Source of the DNA: Nansenia antarctica
Taxonomy: Eukaryota; Chordata; Actinopteri; Argentiniformes; Microstomatidae
Length of the DNA: 64,000 nucleotides
Assembly (NCBI GenBank): GCA_963989245.1
Contig: OZ022348.1
Location: forward strand, 37,581,442-37,645,441
Direction of reading: 5' to 3'
A program made the translations under genes and the position numbers. The notes beneath the pieces were generated by a model. That model saw only the letters and a list, made by a program, of their open reading frames with translations. It did not search any database and was not told the origin of the DNA. Within the stretch, counting starts at the first letter, position 1. Every line of letters begins with the position of its first letter. Positions 42,401 to 56,100 of this stretch are shown one piece after another.

Positions 42401-45400
42401 TAGACTCCCTCTCACACACAGAACATTCTATCTGTCTAATCTAGACTCCCTCTCACACACAGAACATTCTATCTGTCTAGTCTAGACTCCCTCTCACACA
42501 CAGAACATTATATCTGTCTAGTCTAGACTCCCTCTCAAACAGACATGCTGTGATGTCATAGACCAGAACATTCTATCTGTCTAGTCTAGACTCCCTCTCA
42601 CACAGACATGCTGTGATGTCATAGACCAGACCATTATATCTGTCTAGTCTAGACTCCCTCTCACACAGACATGCTGTGATGTCATAGACCAGAACATTCT
42701 ATCTGTCTAGTCTAGACTCCCTCTCACACCAGAACATTATATCTGTCTAGTCTAGACTCCCTCTCACACAGACATGCTGTGATGTCATAGACCAGAACAT
42801 TCTATCTGTCTAGTCTAGACTCCCTCTCACACCAGAACATTATATCTGTCTAGTCTAGACTCCCTCTCACACCAGAACATTCTATCTGTCTAGTCTAGAC
42901 TCCCTCTCACACACAGAACATTCTATCTGTCTAGTCTAGACTCCCTCTCACACACAGAACATTCTATATGTCTAGTCTAGACTCCCTCTCAAACAGACAT
43001 GCTGTGATGTCATAGACCAGAACATTCTATCTGTCTAGTCTAGACTCCCTCTCACACAGACATGCTGTGATGTCATAGACCAGAACATTCTATCTGTCTA
43101 GTCTAGACTCCCTCTCACACAGACATGCTGTGATGTCATAGACCAGAACATTCTATCTGTCTAGTCTAGACTCCCTCGCACACAGACATGCTGTGATGTC
43201 ATAGACCAGAACATTCTATCTGTCTAGTCTAGACTCCCTCTCACACAGACATGCTGTGATGTCATAGACCAGAACATTATATCTGTCTAGTCTAGACTCC
43301 CTCTCACACAGACATGCTGTGATGTCATAGACCAGAACATTCTATCTGTCTAGTCTAGACTCCCTCTCACACAGACATGCTGTGATGTCATAGACCAGAA
43401 CATTCTATCTGTCTAGTCTAGACTCCCTCTCACACAGACATGCTGTGATGTCATAGACCAGAACATTCTATCTGTCTAGTCTAGACTCCCTCTCACACAG
43501 ACATGCTGTGATGTCATAGACCAGAACATTATATCTGTCTAGTCTAGACTCCCTCTCACACAGACATGCTGTGATGTCATAGACCAGAACATTATATCTG
43601 TCTAGTCTAGACTCCCTCTCACACAGACATGCTGTGATGTCATAGACCAGAACATTATATCTGTCTAGTCTAGACTCCCTCTCACACCAGAACATTCTAT
43701 CTGTCTAGTCTAGACTCCCTCTCACACACAGAACATTCTATCTGTCTAGTCTAGACTCCCTCTCACACACAGAACATTCTATCTGTCTAGTCTAGACTCC
43801 CTCTCACACAGACATGCTGTGATGTCATAGACCAGAACATTCTATCTGTCTAGTGTAGACTCCCTCTCACACAGACATGCTGTGATGTCATAGACCAGAA
43901 CATTCTATCTGTCTAGTCTAGACTCCCTCTCACACCAGAACATTCTATCTGTCTAGTCTAGACTCCCTCTCACACCAGAACATTCTATCTGTCTAGTCTA
44001 GACTCCCTCTCACACCAGAACATTCTATCTGTCTAGTCTAGACTCCCTCTCACACACAGAACATTCTATCTGTCTAGTCTAGACTCCCTCTCACACACAG
44101 AACATACTATCTGTCTAGTCTAGACTCCCTCTCACACAGACATGCTGTGATGTCATAGACCAGAACATTCTATCTGTCTAGTCTAGACTCCCTCTCACAC
44201 AGACATGCTGTGATGTCATAGACCAGACCATTCTATCTGTCTAGTCTAGACTCCCTCTCACACAGACATGCTGTGATGTCATAGACCAGAACATTCTATC
44301 TGTCTAGTCTAGACTCCCTCTCACACCAGAACATTCTATCTGTCTAGTCTAGACTCCCTCTCACACCAGAACATTCTATCTGTCTAGTCTAGACTCCCTC
44401 TCACACCAGAACATTATATATGTCTAGTCTAGACTCCCTCTCACACACAGAACATTCTATCTGTCTAATCTAGACTCCCTCTCACACACAGAACATTCTA
44501 TCTGTCTAGTCTAGACTCCCTCTCACACACAGAACATTATATCTGTCTAGTCTAGACTCCCTCTCAAACAGACATGCTGTGATGTCATAGACCAGAACAT
44601 TCTATCTGTCTAGTCTAGACTCCCTCTCACACAGACATGCTGTGATGTCATAGACCAGACCATTATATCTGTCTAGTCTAGACTCCCTCTCACACAGACA
44701 TGCTGTGATGTCATAGACCAGAACATTCTATCTGTCTAGTCTAGACTCCCTCTCACACCAGAACATTATATCTGTCTAGTCTAGACTCCCTCTCACACCA
44801 GAACATTCTATCTGTCTAGTCTAGACTCCCTCGCACACAGACATGCTGTGATGTCATAGACCAGAACATTCTATCTGTCTAGTCTAGACTCCCTCTCACA
44901 CAGACATGCTGTGATGTCATAGACCAGAACATTATATCTGTCTAGTCTAGACTCCCTCTCACACAGACATGCTGTGATGTCATAGACCAGAACATTCTAT
45001 CTGTCTAGTCTAGACTCCCTCTCACACAGACATGCTGTGATGTCATAGACCAGAACATTCTATCTGTCTAGTCTAGACTCCCTCTCACACAGACATGCTG
45101 TGATGTCATAGACCAGAACATTCTATCTGTCTAGTCTAGACTCCCTCTCACACAGACATGCTGTGATGTCATAGACCAGAACATTCTATCTGTCTAGTCT
45201 AGACTCCCTCTCACACAGACATGCTGTGATGTCATAGACCAGAACATTATATCTGTCTAGTCTAGACTCCCTCTCACACAGACATGCTGTGATGTCATAG
45301 ACCAGAACATTATATCTGTCTAGTCTAGACTCCCTCTCACACAGACATGCTGTGATGTCATAGACCAGAACATTATATCTGTCTAGTCTAGACTCCCTCT

Positions 45401-47690
45401 CACACAGACATGCTGTGATGTCATAGACCAGAACATTATATCTGTCTAGTCTAGACTCCCTCTCACACAGACATGCTGTGATGTCATAGACCAGAACATT
45501 CTATCTGTCTAGTCTAGACTCCCTCTCACACAGACATGCTGTGATGTCATAGACCAGAACATTCTATCTGTCTAGTCTAGACTCCCTCTCACACAGACAT
45601 GCTGTGATGTCATAGACCAGAACATTCTATCTGTCTAGTCTAGACTCCCTCTCACACAGACATGCTGTGATGTCATAGACCAGAACATTCTATCTGTCTA
45701 GTCTAGACTCCCTCTCACACAGACATGCTGTGATGTCATAGACCAGAACATTATATCTGTCTAGTCTAGACTCCCTCTCACACAGACATGCTGTGATGTC
45801 ATAGACCAGAACATTATATCTGTCTAGTCTAGACTCCCTCTCACACAGACATGCTGTGATGTCATAGACCAGAACATTATATCTGTCTAGTCTAGACTCC
45901 CTCTCACACCAGAACATTCTATCTGTCTAGTCTAGACTCCCTCTCACACACAGAACATTCTATCTGTCTAGTCTAGACTCCCTCTCACACACAGAACATT
46001 CTATCTGTCTAGTCTAGACTCCCTCTCACACAGACATGCTGTGATGTCATAGACCAGAACATTCTATCTGTCTAGTGTAGACTCCCTCTCACACAGACAT
46101 GCTGTGATGTCATAGACCAGAACATTCTATCTGTCTAGTCTAGACTCCCTCTCACACCAGAACATTCTATCTGTCTAGTCTAGACTCCCTCTCACACCAG
46201 AACATTCTATCTGTCTAGTCTAGACTCCCTCTCACACCAGAACATTCTATCTGTCTAGTCTAGACTCCCTCTCACACACAGAACATTCTATCTGTCTAGT
46301 CTAGACTCCCTCTCACACACAGAACATACTATCTGTCTAGTCTAGACTCCCTCTCACACAGACATGCTGTGATGTCATAGACCAGAACATTCTATCTGTC
46401 TAGTCTAGACTCCCTCTCACACAGACATGCTGTGATGTCATAGACCAGACCATTCTATCTGTCTAGTCTAGACTCCCTCTCACACAGACATGCTGTGATG
46501 TCATAGACCAGAACATTCTATCTGTCTAGTCTAGACTCCCTCTCACACCAGAACATTCTATCTGTCTAGTCTAGACTCCCTCTCACACCAGAACATTCTA
46601 TCTGTCTAGTCTAGACTCCCTCTCACACCAGAACATTATATATGTCTAGTCTAGACTCCCTCTCACACACAGAACATTCTATCTGTCTAATCTAGACTCC
46701 CTCTCACACACAGAACATTCTATCTGTCTAGTCTAGACTCCCTCTCACACACAGAACATTATATCTGTCTAGTCTAGACTCCCTCTCAAACAGACATGCT
46801 GTGATGTCATAGACCAGAACATTCTATCTGTCTAGTCTAGACTCCCTCTCACACAGACATGCTGTGATGTCATAGACCAGACCATTATATCTGTCTAGTC
46901 TAGACTCCCTCTCACACAGACATGCTGTGATGTCATAGACCAGAACATTCTATCTGTCTAGTCTAGACTCCCTCTCACACCAGAACATTATATCTGTCTA
47001 GTCTAGACTCCCTCTCACACCAGAACATTCTATCTGTCTAGTCTAGACTCCCTCGCACACAGACATGCTGTGATGTCATAGACCAGAACATTCTATCTGT
47101 CTAGTCTAGACTCCCTCTCACACAGACATGCTGTGATGTCATAGACCAGAACATTATATCTGTCTAGTCTAGACTCCCTCTCACACAGACATGCTGTGAT
47201 GTCATAGACCAGAACATTCTATCTGTCTAGTCTAGACTCCCTCTCACACAGACATGCTGTGATGTCATAGACCAGAACATTCTATCTGTCTAGTCTAGAC
47301 TCCCTCTCACACAGACATGCTGTGATGTCATAGACCAGAACATTCTATCTGTCTAGTCTAGACTCCCTCTCACACAGACATGCTGTGATGTCATAGACCA
47401 GAACATTCTATCTGTCTAGTCTAGACTCCCTCTCACACAGACATGCTGTGATGTCATAGACCAGAACATTATATCTGTCTAGTCTAGACTCCCTCTCACA
47501 CAGACATGCTGTGATGTCATAGACCAGAACATTATATCTGTCTAGTCTAGACTCCCTCTCACACAGACATGCTGTGATGTCATAGACCAGAACATTATAT
47601 CTGTCTAGTCTAGACTCCCTCTCACACAGACATGCTGTGATGTCATAGACCAGAACATTCTATCTGTCTAGTCTAGACTCCCTCTCACAC
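39429..47690. repeat. Satellite array, middle domain (ATTATATC-rich)
   Basis: The same L/A/B units continue, but with a different variant spectrum from the left domain. Runs of three or four consecutive L units carry ATTATATC in place of ATTCTATC (starting near 39600, 41500, 43530, 45240, 45750 and 47470). ACCAGACCATT, TCTCAAACAG, CTAATCTAG and CCTCGCAC variants recur here and are rare or absent to the left. Higher-order spacing is about 1.9 to 2.2 kb. No gene is present. The ATTATATC runs remove a recurrent antisense stop codon and so create spurious 75-codon minus-strand frames. The right boundary is approximate. Confidence 0.93.
43468..47640. repeat. Higher-order repeat, 2222-bp duplication
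   Basis: Four private variants have the same 2222-bp offset: TAGTGTAGAC at 43851 and 46073, CATACT at 44103 and 46325, ATTATATATG at 44413 and 46635, and TCGCACAC at 44831 and 47053. The antisense frame that opens over the ATTATATC run shows the same offset (43468 and 45690). The two copies look almost identical. Outer limits are approximate. Confidence 0.85.
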
Positions 47691-48746
47691 CAGAACATTC
47701 TATCTGTCTAGTCTAGACTCCCTCTCACACACAGAACATTCTATCTGTCTAGTCTAGACTCCCTCTCACACACAGAACATTCTATCTGTCTAGTCTAGAC
47801 TCCCTCTCACACAGACATGCTGTGATGTCATAGACCAGAACATTCTATCTGTCTAGTCTAGACTCCCTCTCACACAGACATGCTGTGATGTCATAGACCA
47901 GAACATTCTATCTGTCTAGTCTAGACTCCCTCTCACACAGACATGCTGTGATGTCATAGACCAGAACATTCTATCTGTCTAGTCTAGACTCCCTCTCACA
48001 CCAGAACATTCTATCTGTCTAGTCTAGACTCCCTCTCACACCAGAACATTCTATCTGTCTAGTCTAGACTCCCTCTCACACCAGAACATTCTATCTGTCT
48101 AGTCGAGACTCCCTCTCACACACAGAACATGCTATCTGTCTAGTCTAGACTCCCTCTCACACACAGAACATTCTATCTGTCTAGTCTAGACTCCCTCTCA
48201 CACAGACATGCTGTGATGTCATAGACCAGAACATTCTATCTGTCTAGTCTAGACTCCCTCTCACACAGACATGCTGTGATGTCATAGACCAGAACATTCT
48301 ATCTGCCTAGTCTAGACTCCCTCTCACACAGACATGCTGTGATGTCATAGACCAGAACATTCTATCTGTCTAGTCTAGACTCCCTCTCACACAGACATGC
48401 TGTGTTGTCATAGACCAGAACATTCTATCTGTCTAGTCTAGACTCCCTCTCACACAGACATGCTGTGATGTCATAGACCAGAACATTCTATCTGTCTAGT
48501 CTAGACTCCCTCTCACACAGACATGCTGTGATGTCATAGACCAGAACATTCTATCTGTCTAGTCTAGACTCCCTCTCACACAGACATGCTGTGATGTCAT
48601 AGACCAGAACATTCTATCTGTCTAGTCTAGACTCCCTCTCACACCAGAACATTCTATCTGTCTAGTCTAGACTCCCTCTCACACCAGAACATTATATTTG
48701 TCTAGTCTAGACTCCCTCTCACACACAGAACATTCTATCTGTCTAG

Positions 48747-49008
48747 TCTAGACTCCCTCTCACACAGAACATTCTATCTGTCTAGTCTAGACTCCCTCTC
48801 ACACAGACATGCTGTGATGTCATAGACCAGAACATTCTATCTGTCTAGTCTAGACTCCCTCTCACACCAGAACATTCTATCTGTCTAGTCTAGACTCCCT
48901 CTCACACCAGAACATTATATTTGTCTAGTCTAGACTCCCTCTCACACACAGAACATTCTATCTGTCTAGTCTAGACTCCCTCTCACACAGAACATTCTAT
49001 CTGTCTAG
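48747..49008. repeat. 39-bp unit variant and 223-bp local duplication
   Basis: Two units (48747-48785 and 48970-49008) read CTCACACAGAACATT, which is 24 bp shorter than L. The missing segment is exactly what is lost by joining the two CAGA copies in the L unit. They are 223 bp apart, equal to one A + A + B + 39-bp + L block (40+40+41+39+63), and each is preceded by an ATTATATTTG variant, so this small block was duplicated in tandem. Confidence 0.8.
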
Positions 49009-49930
49009 TCTAGACTCCCTCTCACACAAACATGCTGTGATGTCATAGACCAGAACATTCTATTTGTCTAGTCTAGACTCCCTCTCACACAGACATGCTG
49101 TGATGTCATAGACCAGAACATTCTATCTGTCTAGTCTAGACTCCCTCTCACACAGACATGCTGTGATGTCATAGACCAGAACATTCTATCTGTCTAGTCT
49201 AGACTCCCTCTCACACAGACATGCTGTGATGTCATAGACCAGAACATTCTATCTGTCTAGTCTAGACTCCCTCTCACACCAGAACATTCTATCTGTCTAG
49301 TCTAGACTCCCTCTCACACCAGAACATTCTATCTGTCTAGTCTAGACTCCCTCTCACACCAGAACATTCTATCTGTCTAGTCTAGACTCCCTTTCTCACA
49401 CACAGAACATTCTATCTGTCTAGTCTAGACTCCCTCTCACACACAGAACATTCTATCTGTCTAGTCTAGACTCCCTCTCACACAGACATGCTGTGATGTC
49501 ATAGACCAGAACATTCTATCTGTCTAGTCTAGACTCCCTCTCACACAGACATGCTGTGATGTCATAGACCAGAACATTCTATCTGTCTAGTCTAGACTCC
49601 CTCTCACACAGACATGCTGTGATGTCATAGACCAGAACATTCTATCTGTCTAGTCTAGACTCCCTCTCACACCAGAACATTCTATCTGTCTAGTCTAGAC
49701 TCCCTCTCACACCAGAACATTCTATCGGTCTAGTCTAGACTCCCTCTCACACCAGAACATTCTATCTGTGTAGTCTAGACTCCCTCTCACACACAGAACA
49801 TTCTATCTGTCTAGTCTAGACTCCCTCTCACACAGACATGCTGTGATGTCATAGACCAGAACATTCTATCTGTCTAGTCTAGACTCCCTCTCACACAGAC
49901 ATGCTGTGATGTCATAGACCAGAACATTCT

Positions 49931-52900
49931 ATCGTCTAGTCTAGACTCCCTCTCACACAGACATGCTGTGATGTCATAGACCAGAACATTCTATCTGTCT
50001 AGTCTAGACTCCCTCTCACACAGACATGCTGTGATGTCATAGACCAGAACATTCTATCTGTCTAGTCTAGACTCCCTCTCACACAGACATGCTGTGATGT
50101 CATAGACCAGAACATTCTATCTGTCTAGTCTAGACTCCCTCTCACACAGACATGCTGTGATGTCATAGACCAGAACATTCTATCTGTCTAGTCTAGACTC
50201 CCTCTCAAACAGACATGCTGTGATGTCATAGACCAGAACATTCTATCTGTCTAGTCTAGACTCCCTCTCACACAGACATGCTGTGATGTCATAGACCAGA
50301 ACATTCTATCTGTCTAGTCTAGACTCCCTCTCACACCAGAACATTCTATCTTTCTAGTCTAGACTCCCTCTCACACCAGAACTTTCTATCTGTCTAGTCT
50401 AGACTCCCTCTCACACCAGAACATTCTATCTGTCTAGTCTAGACTCCCTCTCACACACAGAACATTCTATCTGTCTAGTCTAGACTCCCTCTCACACACA
50501 GAACATTCTATCTGTCTAGTCTAGACTCCCTCTCACACAGACATGCTGTGATGTCATAGACCAGAACATTCTATCTGTCTAGTCTAGACTCCCTCTCACA
50601 CCAGAACATTCTATCTGTCTAGTCTAGACTCCCTCTCACACCAGAACATTATATCTGTCTAGTCCAGACTCCCTCTCACACACAGAACATTATATCTGTC
50701 TAGTCTAGACTCCCTCTCACACACAGAACATTCTATCTGTCTAGTCTAGACTCCCTCTCACACAGACATGCTGTGATGTCATAGACCAGAACATTATATC
50801 TGTCTAGTCTAGACTCCCTCTCACACAGACATGCTGTGATGTCATAGACCAGAACATTCTATCTGTCTAGTCTAGACTCACTCTCACACAGACATGCTGT
50901 GATGTCATAGACCAGAACATTCTATCTGTCTAGTCTAGACTCCCTCTCACACAGACATGCTGTGATGTCATAGACCAGAACATTCTATCTGTCTAGTCTA
51001 GACTCCCTCTCACACCAGAACATTCTATCTGTCTAGTCTAGACTCCCTCTCACACAGACATGCTGTGATGTCATAGACCAGAACATTATATCTGTCTAGT
51101 CTAGACTCCCTCTCATACAGACATGCTGTGATGTCATAGACCAGAACATTCTATCTGTCTAGTCTAGACTCCCTCTCACACAGACATGCTGTGATGTCAT
51201 AGACCAGAACATTCTATCTGTCTAGTCTAGACTCCCTCTCACACAGACATGCTGTGATGTCATAGACCAGAACATTCTATCTGTCTAGTCTAGACTCCCT
51301 CTCACACAGACATGCTGTGATGTCATAGACCAGAACATTCTATCTGTCTAGTCTAGACTCCCTCTCACACCAGAACATTCTATCTGTCTAGTCTAGACTC
51401 CCTCTCACACCAGAACATTCTATCTGTCTAGTCTAGACTCCCTCTCACACCAGAACATTCTATCTGTCTAGTCTAGACTCCCTCTCACACACAGAATATT
51501 CTATCTGTCGAGTCTAGACTCCCTCTCACACACAGAACATTCTATCTGTCTAGTCTAGACTCCCTCTCACACAGACATGCTGTGATGTCATAGACCAGAA
51601 CATTCTATCTGTCTAGTCTAGACTCCCTCTCACACAGACATGCTGTGATGTCATAGACCAGAACATTCTATCTGTCTAGTCTAGACTCCCTCTCACACAG
51701 ACATGCTGTGATGTCATAGACCAGAACATTCTATCTGTCTAGTCTAGACTCCCTCTCACACAGACATGCTGTGATGTCATAGACCAGAACATTCTATCTG
51801 TCTAGTCTAGACTCCCTCTCACACAGACATGCTGTGATGTCATAGACCAGAACATTCTATCTGTCTAGTCTAGACTCCCTCTCACACACCGAACATTATA
51901 TCTGTCTAGTCTAGACTCCCTCTCACACACAGAACATTCTATCTGTCTAGTCTAGACTCCCTCTCACACAGACATGCTGTGATGTCATAGACCAGAACAT
52001 TCTATCTGTCTAGTCTAGACTCCCTCTCACACAGACATGCTGTGATGTCATAGACCAGAACATTATATCTGTCTAGTCTAGACTCCCTCTCACACAGACA
52101 TGCTGTGATGTCATAGACCAGAACATTATATCTGTCTAGTCTAGACTCCCTCTCACACAGACATGCTGTGATGTCATAGACCAGAACATTCTATCTGTCT
52201 AGTCTAGACTCCCTCTCACACAGACATGCTGTGATGTCATAGACCAGAACATTCTATCTGTCTAGTCTAGACTCCCTCTCACACAGACATGCTGTGATGT
52301 CATAGACCAGAACATTCTATATGTCTAGTCTAGACTCCCTCTCACACAGACATGCTGTGATGTCATAGACCAGAACATTCTATCTGTCTAGTCTAGACTC
52401 CCTCTCACACCAGAACATTCTATCTGTCTAGTCTAGACTTCCTCTCACACCAGAACATTCTATCTGTCTAGTCTAGACTCCCTCTCACACACAGAACATT
52501 CTATCTGTCTAGTCTAGACTCCCTCTCACACACAGAACATTCTATCTGTCGAGTCTAGACTCCCTCTCACACACAGAACATTCTATCTGTCTAGTCTAGA
52601 CTCCCTCTCACACAGACATGCTGTGATGTCATAGACCAGAACATTCTATTTGTCTAGTCTAGACTCCCTCTCACACAGACATGCTGTGATGTCATAGACC
52701 AGAACATTCTATCGTCTAGTCTAGACTCCCTCTCACACAGACATGCTGTGATGTCATAGACCAGAACATTCTATCTGTCTAGTCTAGACTCCCTCTCACA
52801 CAGACATGCTGTGATGTCATAGACCAGAACATTCTATCTGTCTAGTCTAGACTCCCTCTCACACAGACATGCTGTGATGTCATAGACCAGAACATTCTAT

Positions 52901-53170
52901 CTGTCTAGTCTAGACTCCCTCTCACACAGACATGCTGTGATGTCATAGACCAGAACATTCTATCTGTCTAGTCTAGACTCCCTCTCAAACAGACATGCTG
53001 TGATGTCATAGACCAGAACATTCTATCTGTCTAGTCTAGACTCCCTCTCACACAGACATGCTGTGATGTCATAGACCAGAACATTCTATCTGTCTAGTCT
53101 AGACTCCCTCTCACACCAGAACATTCTATCTTTCTAGTCTAGACTCCCTCTCACACCAGAACTTTCTATC
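49931..53170. repeat. Higher-order repeat, 2780-bp period
   Basis: The 2-bp deletion variant ATCGTCTAG occurs at 49931 and 52711, and TTTCTAGTC at 50351 and 53131. An ACTTTCT variant follows each copy about 30 bp later. All are offset by 2780 bp. The true extent may be larger on either side. Confidence 0.75.
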
Positions 53171-56100
53171 TGTCTAGTCTAGACTCCCTCTCACACACAG
53201 AACATTCTATCTGTCTAGTCTAGACTCCCTCTCACACCAGAACATTCTATCTGTCTAGTCTAGACTCCCTCTCACACACAGAACATTCTATCTGTCTAGT
53301 CTAGACTCCCTCTCACACACAGAACATTCTATCTGTCTAGTCTAGACTCCCTCTCACACAGACATGCTGTGATGTCATAGACCAGAACATTCTATCTGTC
53401 TAGTCTAGACTCCCTCTCACACAGACATGCTGTGATGTCATAGACCAGAACATTCTATCTGTCTAGTCTAGACTCCCTCTCACACCAGAACATTCTATCT
53501 GTCTAGTCTAGACTCCCTCTCACACCAGAACATTCTATCTGTCTAGTCTAGACTCCCTCTCACACACAGAACATTCTATCTGTCTAGTCTAGACTCCCTC
53601 TCACACACAGAACATTCTATCTGTCGAGTCTAGACTCCCTCTCACACACAGAACATTCTATCTGTCTAGTCTAGACTCCCTCTCACACAGACATGCTGTG
53701 ATGTCATAGACAAGAACATTCTATCTGTCTAGTCTAGACTCCCTCTCACACAGAAATGATGTGATGTCATAGACCAGAACATTCTATCTGTCTAGTCTAG
53801 ACTCCCTCTCACACAGACATGCTGTGATGTCATAGACCAGAACATTATATCTGTCTAGTCTAGACTCCCTCTCACACAGACATGCTGTGATGTCATAGAC
53901 CAGAACATTCTATCTGTCTAGTCTAGACTCCCTCTCACACAGACATGCTGTGATGTCATAGACCAGAACATTCTATCTGTCTAGTCTAGACTCCCTCTCA
54001 CACAGACATGCTGTGATGTCATAGACCAGAACATTCTATCTGTCTAGTCTAGACTCCCTCTCACACAGACATGCTGTGATGACATAGACCAGAACATTCT
54101 ATCTGTCTAGTCTAGACTCCCTCTCACACAGACACGCTGTGATGTCATAGACCAGAACATTCTATCTGTCTAGTCTAGACTCCCTCTCACACAGACATGC
54201 TGTGATGTCATAGACCAGAACATTCTATCTGTCTAGTCTAGACTCCCTCTCACACAGACATGCTGTGATGTCATAGACCAGAACATTCTATCTGTCTAGT
54301 CTAGACTCCCTCTCACACAGACATGCAGTGATGTCATAGACCAGAACATTATATCTGTCTAGTCTAGACTCCCTCTCACACAGACATGCTGTGATGTCAT
54401 AGACCAGAACATTCTATCTGTCTAGTCTAGACTCCCTCTCACACAGACATGCTGTGATGTCATAGACCAGAACATTCTATCTGTCTAGTCTAGACTCCCT
54501 CTCACACAGACATGCTGTGATGTCATAGACCAGAACATTCTATCTGTCTAGTCTAGACTCCCTCTCACACAGACATGCTGTGATGTCATAGACCAGAACA
54601 TTCTATCTGTCTAGTCTAGACTCCCTCTCACACCATAACATTCTATCTGTCTAGTCTAGACTTCCTCTCACACCAGAACATTCTATCTGTCTAGTCTAGA
54701 CTCCCTCTCACACACAGAACATTATATCTGTCTAGTCTAGACTCCCTCTCACACACAGAACATTCTATCTGTCGAGTCTAGACTCCCTCTCACACACAGA
54801 ACATTCTATCTGTCTAGTCTAGACTCCCTCTCACACAGACATGCTGTGATGTCATAGACCAGAACATTCTATCTGTCTAGTCTAGACTCCCTCTCACACA
54901 GACATGCTGTGATGTCATAGACCTGAACATTCTATCTGGCTAGTCTAGACTCCCTCTCACACAGACATGCTGTGATGTCATAGACCAGAACATTCTATCT
55001 GTCTAGTCTAGACTCCCTCTCACACCAGAACATTCTATCTGTCTAGTCTAGACTCCCTCTCACACCAGAATATTCTATCTGTCTAGTCTAGACTCCCTCT
55101 CACACCAGAACATTCTATCTGTCTAGTCTAGACTCCCTCTCACACACAGAACATTCTATCTGTCTAGTCTAGACTCCCTCTCACACACAGAACATTCTAT
55201 CTGTCTAGTCTAGACTCCCTCTCACACACAGAACATTCTATCTGTCTAGTCTAGACTCCCTCTCACACAGACATGCTGTGATGTCATAGACCAGAACATT
55301 CTATCTGTCTAGTCTAGACTCCCTCCCACACAGACATGCTGTGATGTCATAGACCAGAACATTCTATCTGTCTAGTCTAGACTCCCTCTCACACAGACAA
55401 GCTGTGATGTCATAGACCAGTACATTCTATCTGTCTAGTCTAGACTCCCTCTCACACAGACATGCTGTGATGTCATAGACCAGAACATTCTATCTGTCTA
55501 GTCTAGACTCCCTCTCACACAGACATGCTGTGATGTCATAGACCAGAACATTCTATCTGTCTAGTCTAGACTCCCTCTCACACAGACATGCTGTGATGTC
55601 ATAGACCAGAACATCATATCTGTCTAGTCTAGACTCCCTCTCACACAGACATGCTGTGATGTCATAGACCAGAACATTCTATCTGTCTAGTCTAGACTCC
55701 CTCTCACACAGACATGATGTGATGTCATAGACCAGAACATTCTATCTGTCTAGTCTAGACTCCCTCTCACACAGACATGCTGTGATGTCATAGACCAGAA
55801 CATTCTATCTGTCTAGTCTAGACTCCCTCTCACACAGACATGCTGTGATGTCATAGACCAGAACATTCTATCTGTCTAGTCTAGACTCCCTCTCACACCA
55901 GAACATTCTATCTGTCTAGTCTAGACTCCCTCTCAAACACAGAACATTCTATCTGTCTAGTCTAGACTCCCTCTCACACACAGAACATTCTATCTGTCTA
56001 GTCTAGACTCCCTCTCACACACAGAACATTCTATCTGTCTAGTCTAGACTCCCTCTCACACAGACATGCTGTGATGTCATAGACCAGAACATTCTATCTG

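Noticed and set aside
39541..45917. Four nearly identical 75-codon minus-strand frames with a 21-residue periodicity
   Set aside because: They are the antisense of the satellite, opened by ATTATATC variants in runs of L units. There is no independent coding signal, and the frame ends as soon as a 40-bp unit occurs.
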